The notes beneath the pieces are model-generated. The model had not been told where the DNA came from. It saw nothing but the letters and a program-made list of their open reading frames with translations, and made no database searches. Shown here piece by piece: positions 25,069-31,611 of a stretch of 33,573 nt of DNA. Both the position numbers and the translations under genes were made by a program. Origin of the DNA: Fidelibacterota bacterium (GTDB lineage Bacteria; Fidelibacterota; Marinisomatia; Marinisomatales; UBA1611); assembly GCA_029936885.1 (NCBI GenBank), contig JAPYRR010000011.1:1-33573 (forward strand), written 5' to 3'. How positions within the stretch are numbered: the stretch's first letter is position 1; the number at the start of each line of letters is the position of its first letter.

Positions 25069-25823
25069 TTAAAAAATTCACCAGTTATATCGTCGTATTT
25101 GGGGTAATGACCCTGGGGATTATCCTTTTATTTGAAATGGTATTCATGCCAATTTATGTTCGAAAAGGTGATGGACGTTATATGGTGAATGTGAAGGGAA
25201 AAACGCTTCAACATGCAGAAAAGGTGTTAGACTCAGAGGGATATAAAAGTCTCGTGTCAGATACCTTATTTTCAGCAGCTTATGAATTTGGAACTATTGT
25301 AGATCAATATCCTGCGCCCAACACTCGCGTAAAGGAAGGTCGAACGGTTAGACTGAAAATTGCGCATCCCGAAAAAATGGTTTCAATACCTGATTTGATT
25401 GGACGATCTTTAAGAAGTGCAAAACTCATATTGAATCAGGAGGGATTAGAGATTGATACAGTTTATAAAGAGTATAACTCTGATGTACCTTCCGGAAATG
25501 TAACGTGGCAATATCCAAAAGGTGGCGATCTCCTGAATAAAGGGATGGGTCTTCATTTAACTATTAGTTTGGGTGTCCCGCCCAATTTCCACCAAGTACC
25601 TAATTTATTTGGGTTAAGTAAAAAGAAAGCTGTCGTTGATTTAGAAAAAGCCGGATTTCGCCTTGGGAAAATATTTTACCGACAAAACGAAGATTTGATT
25701 CCTTATACCGTTTTAGACCAATCCATTCCTGCAGAAACAGTTCTGGAAGAACCAACCACTATCGATTTGACCGTGAGTGTTTTAGATATGCAGGATATAT
25801 TTAATCAAATGATTAATCAGTGA
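25065..25823 (+). CDS. Single-pass membrane protein with three PASTA domains, no kinase
   Basis: This 252-residue protein has one N-terminal membrane helix (SYIVVFGVMTLGIILLFEMV, about 7-26) and three PASTA domains outside: about 39-102 (VNVKGKTLQHAEKVLDSEGY), 106-172 (VSIPDLIGRSLRSAKLILNQ) and 177-243 (HQVPNLFGLSKKKAVVDLEK). Each shows the pattern of a conserved Pro/Gly turn, an AxxxL helix and a later GxVxxQxP-like strand. PASTA domains bind peptidoglycan fragments or stem peptides, and in other bacteria are usually fused to a Ser/Thr kinase or a penicillin-binding protein; here there is neither. It may be an envelope sensor or tether. It is coupled by ATGA to rsmB and by GTGA to the next gene. 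Confidence 0.92.
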   Translation: MIKKFTSYIVVFGVMTLGIILLFEMVFMPIYVRKGDGRYMVNVKGKTLQHAEKVLDSEGYKSLVSDTLFSAAYEFGTIVDQYPAPNTRVKEGRTVRLKIAHPEKMVSIPDLIGRSLRSAKLILNQEGLEIDTVYKEYNSDVPSGNVTWQYPKGGDLLNKGMGLHLTISLGVPPNFHQVPNLFGLSKKKAVVDLEKAGFRLGKIFYRQNEDLIPYTVLDQSIPAETVLEEPTTIDLTVSVLDMQDIFNQMINQ

Positions 25824-26413
25824 ATTCTATTCCTCCCAACGAGTATTTTCGGAAATTCCTTCACCTATTTTCATCTATTATACCTTTGGGTTATTTTTGG
25901 TTTTTTCCAAAGAGAGGATCCATGGTATTGATTCTAGGTGGATTAAGTTTTTTAGCTGTTTTGATTGAATACAGTCGTAGAAATTGGAGTGCGATAGAAA
26001 CCTTATTTGAAAAGTATTTCAATTTCATGATGCGACAAAATGAATTTGAAGGTACGATCACAGGCGCAACATGGCTTTTCTTTGGATCCACTTTAACGAT
26101 CCTTTTATTTCCTATCCATATAGCTGTTCCTGCTTTATTATTTTTAACAGTGGGAGATACCTTTGCAGCTATTGTCGGAAAATCTATCCCTATCGGTAAG
26201 ATTGGAGAAAAATCATTATCGGGAACATTTGCAGGAATAGTGACATCAAGTGGAGTGGCCCTAATGATTAACCAAATAATACCTTCAGAGATTATCATTT
26301 TTGGCGCAGTGGTCGCCATGGTTGTGGAAATATTACCCATTCCAATGAATGATAATTTGACAATTCCTCTCGCGGGAGGGCTTACTATGCACTATGGGAT
26401 GATGACACTTTGA
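25820..26413 (+). CDS. Dolichol/polyprenol/diacylglycerol kinase-like CTP-dependent membrane protein
   Basis: The 197-residue polytopic membrane protein starts with GTG at 25820, overlapping the stop of the PASTA gene as GTGA. It carries the SEC59/DGK1/VTE5 signatures: FRKFLHLFSSIIPLGYF at the N-terminus, LTVGDTFAAIVGKSIPIGKI (the GD motif with downstream Lys), GEKSLSGTFAGIV, and IPMNDNLTIPLAGGL near the C-terminus. These enzymes phosphorylate dolichol, phytol, diacylglycerol or related lipid alcohols, often with CTP. In a bacterium, undecaprenol or another isoprenoid alcohol is a plausible substrate; this is inference. About 6 helices are seen and the length is normal for bacterial members. 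It is joined to the next gene by a TTGA overlap. Confidence 0.85.
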   Translation: MNSIPPNEYFRKFLHLFSSIIPLGYFWFFPKRGSMVLILGGLSFLAVLIEYSRRNWSAIETLFEKYFNFMMRQNEFEGTITGATWLFFGSTLTILLFPIHIAVPALLFLTVGDTFAAIVGKSIPIGKIGEKSLSGTFAGIVTSSGVALMINQIIPSEIIIFGAVVAMVVEILPIPMNDNLTIPLAGGLTMHYGMMTL

Positions 26414-28476
26414 CAGTTCTAACGCCATCTGTTCTGTGGTTATTGGGTGCCATATCTATACCACTCATAATCCATTTATTAAGCAAACTCCGAATTAAAA
26501 AAGTTGAATTCAGTACCGTTCGGTTTATCAAACAATTGGAAACGAGTTCAATCCGAAAAGTGAAAATTCAAGAGATCTTATTATTATTGATCAGGATGCT
26601 GGCAATAGCATCGTTAGTCCTGATGATGGCGCAGCCCGTTACTCAAGGTTTTATGCCTGGTTGGTTAGCAGCAGAACAAGATGCAAGGCTCGTCATTGTG
26701 ATTGATAATTCTGCAAGTATGACTGCTATGCAGGGAGATCGCTCTTTTCTAGACCAATCCAAACAGGAAGCTCTAAACCTTTTCCCTCTATTTAAAAAAG
26801 AGACTCAAATCACCTTGGTCCAAACATGTCCTCCAATAATTTTATTTGATGGAGAACCCAACGATCCTCTTTTACGAAATTCTATTCAATCGATCCAATC
26901 CACAGTTTCCTCAGATGATCTTTGGTATCAATTAAATACAATTCTTAGACTAGATTCTCATATTGAACCCATTAAAGAATGTGTGATTTTCAGTGATTTT
27001 ATGCATCCACCTGATTCTTTATTTTTGTCGGGGTTATCAAAAATTGATGATTGGAATTTCTATTTTATTCAACCCACTACTGTTTATGATAATTTATCCA
27101 TCCAATCCGTTGCATCGTTGAACCGAATTAAAACGGTGAGTCAATTAGTAAAGTTGAACACTCGTATCAAGAATTCGGGCGAACTTCAAAAATCTAATAT
27201 TCCATTGGAATTATTATTCAATGACCATCGTGTTGGTCAAGTGGTTTCCGATATTGAAGTGGGGAAAGAGAAAGAGTTTTTATTTCAAGCTTATCCCACC
27301 AATATGGGTATAATGCAAGGAAGAGTCACGCTTCCGAAAGATGACTACGAATTAGATAATACTTGGTATGTGTCTATGCCGATTATGGAACGAATTCGAT
27401 GTGGTATCATTGGTGCAAATAATGAAGAGGGTACTTTGATTGAAATGGTGCTTCGTTCTATTGATCCCCAAAACAAGTTTTTGTCGGTTGAATCAAGGAT
27501 TCAGCCTGAATTGAATCGGTTGTTTCTTGATGATATTGATGTAGCAATTATTCATAATCCTTCAAATATTTCAGAAGAAGGCGTAAGTGATCTTGGAAAA
27601 TTTCTCAAATCCGGTGGCGGTGTTATTTGGTTCCAGGGTGTGTCAGATAAAAACAATTTTCACTCGGATTTATATGAGAATCTTGGCTTTCCCATATCGA
27701 GTAAATTAGTGACTGCAGGGCAGGGATTTTTTACCACAACTATAGCCAATGAAAGTTCTGATCTATTAAATGATCTTCAAGTTCGGAATTTGGATCGTGA
27801 ACTACCTGAAGTATTTAAATATGTCAAAACAATCGTTCAAGCTAACCATAAGATTCATTGGAATCTGAATAATGGTGACCCGTTCCTAATAGAAATTTCA
27901 AAGGGAAGTGGTACCCTATTTTATTTTTCCACATTATTAGACCTTCGATGGAATGATTTGGCAATTCGTGGTATGGTCATTCCATTAATGTATAGATTGT
28001 TAGTGCTTACAGGAACAGATGAGATTAATACTTCATCCATCATTATAGATGAATCCAAATGGATCTCGATCGAAGAAAAGTCTCTTAGGAATAAATGGGA
28101 GGTGGTTTCGCCGTCGGGAAAAACAGAAATGATTGTTCCTGACTATGATAGGGAAGGTATTGAAGTTGTTAAAACCGGTGAATTGGGTATATATCATGTT
28201 TTATCTAATGGCGAATTATTTACATCATTCCCTACCCGTCTCCATGATAATGAATATATTGGTTCCCGTATTAACCAACGTAAAATTGAAACGATTATTC
28301 CTCATACTCAAACACGATGGTTAACACTTCAAGATGATTTTATTCAGGCATTTTCCGAAACTCGGCAAGGAAAATCACTTTGGAAAATATTTTTAGCTAT
28401 AGCGGTTGGATTCCTTATTGTAGAAACCATTATGGGACGGCCTGAGCCCATGAATATGAAATCAGAAGATCTGTAA
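26410..28476 (+). CDS. BatA/vWA-type membrane protein with amidotransferase-like domain
   Basis: The 688-residue protein starts with TTG at 26410 (TTGA overlap with the upstream stop). The next residues, TPSVLWLLGAISIPLIIHLL then KLRIKKVEFSTVRFIKQLE, match the conserved BatA N-terminal region, so this start is right though rare. A second membrane helix lies at about 55-75. A von Willebrand A domain (about 94-210) carries the MIDAS motif DNSAS (99-103). A middle part with SGGGVIWFQG looks like a class I glutamine-amidotransferase-like fold, as in other large Bat-like proteins. A final membrane helix is at about 655-675. Such proteins are known from Bacteroidota-type genomes, often near MoxR ATPases, but none is visible here. 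Role unknown; envelope stress or complex assembly is inferred. Confidence 0.85.
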   Translation: MTVLTPSVLWLLGAISIPLIIHLLSKLRIKKVEFSTVRFIKQLETSSIRKVKIQEILLLLIRMLAIASLVLMMAQPVTQGFMPGWLAAEQDARLVIVIDNSASMTAMQGDRSFLDQSKQEALNLFPLFKKETQITLVQTCPPIILFDGEPNDPLLRNSIQSIQSTVSSDDLWYQLNTILRLDSHIEPIKECVIFSDFMHPPDSLFLSGLSKIDDWNFYFIQPTTVYDNLSIQSVASLNRIKTVSQLVKLNTRIKNSGELQKSNIPLELLFNDHRVGQVVSDIEVGKEKEFLFQAYPTNMGIMQGRVTLPKDDYELDNTWYVSMPIMERIRCGIIGANNEEGTLIEMVLRSIDPQNKFLSVESRIQPELNRLFLDDIDVAIIHNPSNISEEGVSDLGKFLKSGGGVIWFQGVSDKNNFHSDLYENLGFPISSKLVTAGQGFFTTTIANESSDLLNDLQVRNLDRELPEVFKYVKTIVQANHKIHWNLNNGDPFLIEISKGSGTLFYFSTLLDLRWNDLAIRGMVIPLMYRLLVLTGTDEINTSSIIIDESKWISIEEKSLRNKWEVVSPSGKTEMIVPDYDREGIEVVKTGELGIYHVLSNGELFTSFPTRLHDNEYIGSRINQRKIETIIPHTQTRWLTLQDDFIQAFSETRQGKSLWKIFLAIAVGFLIVETIMGRPEPMNMKSEDL

Positions 28477-29738
28477 TGGATAGAAATCCAATCGTCCATG
28501 AAAAGGCAATTTTAGTTGGCGTGATTCAGTCGGGGATGTCTGAAGAATTGATTCATGAACATTTAGATGAGTTAGAGTTACTGGCAGAAACGGCCGGTGC
28601 TGAGGTTGTTGGGAGAATAACACAACGTGTTTCAAAGATTAATGCTGCCACCTTTATTGGAAAAGGGAAAGCAGATGAACTCTTAAGCCAAGCAGAAGAA
28701 TTAGGAGTTAAACTCATTTTATTCGATGATGAATTGAGCCCCGGTCAAATAAAGAATTACCATAAAATGTCTGAAAAGGTCAAAGTACTGGACCGAAGTG
28801 GCCTAATTCTGGATATCTTTAAAAAACATGCAAAAACAAAGGAAGCCCGCACCCAAGTTGATTTGGCCTATATGGAATATTTGCTTCCGAGACTAACTCG
28901 TCAATGGACACACCTGGAACGGCAAATGGGTGGCATTGGTACACGGGCAGGAATGGGAGAAACTCAGATTGAAATTGATCGTCGTTTAATTCGTAAGCGG
29001 ATTTCTAAATTAAAAAAAGAATTATCACGAATCGAAAAAGAAAGGGATATTCAAAGCTATCGTCGTAGGACAGAATTTCGAGTATCGCTTGTGGGTTACA
29101 CCAATGCAGGAAAATCCACTCTATTTAAAGCGTTGACAGGCACAGATGTTTATATACAGAATCAGTTATTTGCAACTCTGGACACCACAGTCCGACAATG
29201 GGAGATAGATGAATCTCACCCAATATTATTAAGTGATACTGTGGGATTCATTCGAAAACTTCCACACAATCTTGTGGCTTCATTTAAAAGCACATTAAAG
29301 GAAGTATTGGAAGCGGATCTAATTTTAGTGCTGTTGGATATTTCTTCAACTCAGATTGAAGATCACATTCAAACAATTAATGAAGTATTAAAAGAAATGG
29401 GGGCTAACGAAATTCCTGCAATTACAGTCTTGAATAAAGTAGATCTCATTTCTGATGCAAATATGATTGAGCAACGGCAAAGACTTTTTCCGGAGTCTGT
29501 AACAATTTCGGCACAACAGCATTTGCGATTATCTGAACTTCGTTCTCGGATTCTTAGAAAAATGGAAGAAAACTTTCAAACAGTTGATCTTGAATTCTCA
29601 TATGATCAGGGAAAAACAATTGCCCAGGCACAGGAAGGCGTTGAAGTACTCAACCGAGAATATGAAGAAACGAGTGTGAAATTAAAAATTCGGGGTAGCC
29701 GATCGCGGATTAGCCAGATTCTGGCCTCAGTGGATTAA
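28476..29738 (+). CDS. hflX: Ribosome-associated GTPase HflX
   Basis: This 420-residue protein has the HflX N-terminal domain (ATFIGKGKADELLSQAEELG; DDELSPGQIKNYHKMSE; VLDRSGLILDIF), then the linker signature ERQMGGIGTRAGMGETQIEI, and a GTPase domain with G1 GYTNAGKST (207-215), G2 TLDTTVRQWEI, G3 DTVGFIRKLPH and G4 NKVDL. HflX splits stalled 70S ribosomes under heat or antibiotic stress. The C-terminal tail to residue 420 (VEVLNREYEETSVKLKIRGS) is complete. Its ATG shares one base with the upstream stop (TAATG). It closes the long yajC operon. No terminator is clear after it, although a 16-bp inverted repeat lies about 200 nt downstream. Confidence 0.97.
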   Translation: MDRNPIVHEKAILVGVIQSGMSEELIHEHLDELELLAETAGAEVVGRITQRVSKINAATFIGKGKADELLSQAEELGVKLILFDDELSPGQIKNYHKMSEKVKVLDRSGLILDIFKKHAKTKEARTQVDLAYMEYLLPRLTRQWTHLERQMGGIGTRAGMGETQIEIDRRLIRKRISKLKKELSRIEKERDIQSYRRRTEFRVSLVGYTNAGKSTLFKALTGTDVYIQNQLFATLDTTVRQWEIDESHPILLSDTVGFIRKLPHNLVASFKSTLKEVLEADLILVLLDISSTQIEDHIQTINEVLKEMGANEIPAITVLNKVDLISDANMIEQRQRLFPESVTISAQQHLRLSELRSRILRKMEENFQTVDLEFSYDQGKTIAQAQEGVEVLNREYEETSVKLKIRGSRSRISQILASVD

Positions 29739-30127
29739 AGAAAACGGGCAGATTGTTTTTTTGGGACCATTCTTTGTTTAGTGAACGGAGGGAGCCTCTC
29801 AAGGACAGCAAACTTCCTTTACCCCACACATGCGGAGAAGGCCTGTTTTTTGACATCGAAGTACAGCACCCAATATTGAGTATCGATCCAAAAAATGCAG
29901 AACCCACCCGTTAAACTTTCAAAAATCTGGTAAAATTATATATCTTTTTTCGGAATAATAAAACTGATTTAATTACTTATTATTGCTCCGCGATCCTATT
30001 ATTCCGAAAAAAAACAGTCACCCAAGAAAATCCTTTGTCGCTTTGTGTCTCTGAATGACAATTTTACTGTTTGGATGATTACCTTATATTTTAATTTCTT
30101 AAAATGTCATACGGTAATTATTGTTTT
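29739..30127. other. Non-coding convergent gap
   Basis: The 389 nt between hflX and the symporter gene on the other strand hold no convincing gene. A minus-strand frame across 29710-29907 reads as low-complexity Ser/Arg/Leu and resembles translated intergenic repeat, not a protein. The clear structure is the perfect inverted repeat at 29945-30012. The stretch 29800-29860 is richer in G and C, with short imperfect palindromes around CCCCACACATGCGGAG. No T-tailed hairpin of terminator type is seen for either flanking gene. Confidence 0.7.
29945..30012. repeat. Perfect 16-bp inverted repeat around a 36-nt spacer
   Basis: TTTTTTCGGAATAATA (29945-29960) is exactly complementary to TATTATTCCGAAAAAA (29997-30012). 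The T run lies on the outside of the left arm and the A run on the outside of the right arm, the reverse of a terminator's A-stem-T layout. The element could be a very small MITE-like unit, a transcript-folding element between convergent genes, or a protein-binding palindrome. No flanking target-site duplication is seen. Confidence 0.8.
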
Positions 30128-31420
30128 CTAATGATTTGGAATATTCAATTGTCCTTCAGAGTTGGCCACAATGACTGCAACAGATGCATCGCCAGTTACA
30201 TTAATAACAGTTCGCATCATATCTAGGATTCGATCAACCCCTAAAATCAATGCAATTCCTGCAGTCGGTACACCCACAGCTTCTAAAATGATTACCAGCA
30301 TAATAATTCCAGCTCCAGGGACGGCTGCTGTACCAATGGAAGCAAGAACTGCAGTTAAAATAATGGTGAGCTGAGCGCCTATTCCAAGATCCATCCCTAA
30401 AGTTTGGGCAATAAAGACTGCTGCTACTGCTTGATACAAGGCTGTCCCATCCATATTGATTGTGGCACCTAAAGGAAGCACAAAAGATGAGACTTCCTCT
30501 GATACACCTAATTCTTCTTCGCAACATTCCATTGTAACAGGTAAAGTGGCCCCGCTTGAACTGGTAGAAAATGCCAAGAGTTGGGCTGGCGCAATTCCTA
30601 TGAAAAATGTTTTTAAAGGCATCTTTGTCAAAAGTTTCAAAAGTCCAGTATAGGTTATTATTGCGTGGACAATGAGCCCCAAAATAACAGCAATCATGTA
30701 GTAGCCCAAGGCTCCGAGTAACTCTAGAACTTGCGCCAAGTTATCACCGGCCACTTTATTGATGGTTTGAGCAATGAGAGCAAAAACACCAACGGGTGCC
30801 ATTAGCATAATAAAATCAACCAATTTTATGACCACTTCATTCAGACCTTCGAAGAAATCCAAAACAGGTTTCCCTTTATCTTTTGGAATTTGGATCAATC
30901 CAATTCCAACAAAAATGGCCACAAATACCACTTGAAGCATATTTCGATTACTGGATGCAGAAGAGAAAAAATTACTTGGGACTATATCAACAATGGGTTG
31001 AAGAGGTCCACGTCCTTTTACTTTTTGTGCAGATCCGGTACGGGAAGAAGCATCTTCCTCATAAGTTTGTTGGAGTTTCTCTTTCATTTGATCAGGAACT
31101 TTGTCTCCCGGTTTCAGCATATTGACAGAGATCAATCCAATCGTAACAGCCACTGCAGTAGTGCCTACATAAATACCGATTGTTTTTCCACCAATCCGAC
31201 TCAATTTTTTAAGATCAGATAAAGATGCTACGCCTGTGATGAGGGATGATAAAACCAATGGGACAGCAATTAATTTTAATAAATTCATGAAGATAGTTCC
31301 AAACGGTGCAACCCAGTTTGTCGTAAATACTCCCCAGCCATTGCTTGCTGCTACAATCCCATAGATTAAACCTAGAGCAAGGCCAATAATGATTTGCCAA
31401 TGAAGTGCTAATTTTTTCAT
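30128..31420 (-). CDS. Dicarboxylate/amino acid:cation symporter (DAACS, GltP/DctA-like)
   Basis: The 430-residue membrane protein belongs to the DAACS family of sodium- or proton-driven glutamate, aspartate and C4-dicarboxylate importers. The HP1 hairpin motif is AFSTSSSGATLPVTMECC. Helix 7 has LPLGATINMDGTALYQAVAA with the NMDGT sodium site. HP2 reads ASIGTAAVPGAGIIML. Helix 8 ends in DRILDMMRTVINVTGDASVA; its Arg and Asn-Val-x-Gly-Asp are conserved substrate and ion residues. This group includes GltP, GltT, DctA and SstT, and the substrate cannot be fixed; Arg in DRxxDMxRT favours an acidic substrate. A longer polar loop (about 117-150, with SRTGSAQKVKGRG) is notable. The start overlaps the upstream 64-residue gene as ATGA. 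It ends in TAG. Confidence 0.92.
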   Translation of the reverse strand: MKKLALHWQIIIGLALGLIYGIVAASNGWGVFTTNWVAPFGTIFMNLLKLIAVPLVLSSLITGVASLSDLKKLSRIGGKTIGIYVGTTAVAVTIGLISVNMLKPGDKVPDQMKEKLQQTYEEDASSRTGSAQKVKGRGPLQPIVDIVPSNFFSSASSNRNMLQVVFVAIFVGIGLIQIPKDKGKPVLDFFEGLNEVVIKLVDFIMLMAPVGVFALIAQTINKVAGDNLAQVLELLGALGYYMIAVILGLIVHAIITYTGLLKLLTKMPLKTFFIGIAPAQLLAFSTSSSGATLPVTMECCEEELGVSEEVSSFVLPLGATINMDGTALYQAVAAVFIAQTLGMDLGIGAQLTIILTAVLASIGTAAVPGAGIIMLVIILEAVGVPTAGIALILGVDRILDMMRTVINVTGDASVAVIVANSEGQLNIPNH

Positions 31421-31611
31421 TTTTTATCTTTTCCTTTTTTAATGTCTGTATACGTTTCATAATACGCGTTACCTGCATCCTGAATGGTTGAAATTACTTT
31501 ATTCTTCTTTTCATTTCTACCCGATTTGAGTAGTCCATGGAAAACAGTGTCAAAGAGATCTTGAATATGGGCCAGAGTGGATCCGAATTGTTTAGAAAAT
31601 GATTTATTCAT
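31417..31611 (-). CDS. Small protein of unknown function, coupled on both sides
   Basis: The 64-residue protein begins MNKSFSKQFGSTLAHIQDLF and ends in a very basic tail (DIKKGKDKK). It has no cysteine and no membrane helix. It looks mainly helical, with an amphipathic N-terminal half. I recognise no family. It is embedded in an operon: its ATG overlaps the stop of the upstream DUF255 gene by 8 nt, and its TGA overlaps the ATG of the symporter as ATGA. That placement, between two genes without any gap, is the main reason to believe it is real. A role in the stability or regulation of one neighbour is possible but speculative. The alternative is that it only links the translation of the other two. 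Confidence 0.6.
   Translation of the reverse strand: MNKSFSKQFGSTLAHIQDLFDTVFHGLLKSGRNEKKNKVISTIQDAGNAYYETYTDIKKGKDKK

Noticed and set aside
29820-29850. Palindrome around CCCCACACATGCGGAG followed by a T run
   Set aside because: Pairing is broken at two of the outer positions and the T run is separated from it, so it is not a credible terminator. It may be a decayed repeat.
29710-29907. Minus-strand 65-codon ORF overlapping the hflX end
   Set aside because: It runs into hflX coding sequence, has low-complexity Ser/Arg/Leu composition, no ribosome-binding site and no recognisable family. It looks like translated intergenic sequence.
30890-31222. Plus-strand ORFs of 80-110 codons across the symporter gene
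   Set aside because: They are antisense shadows of a strongly conserved membrane protein, with low-complexity Ser/Asn/Tyr content and no ribosome-binding site.
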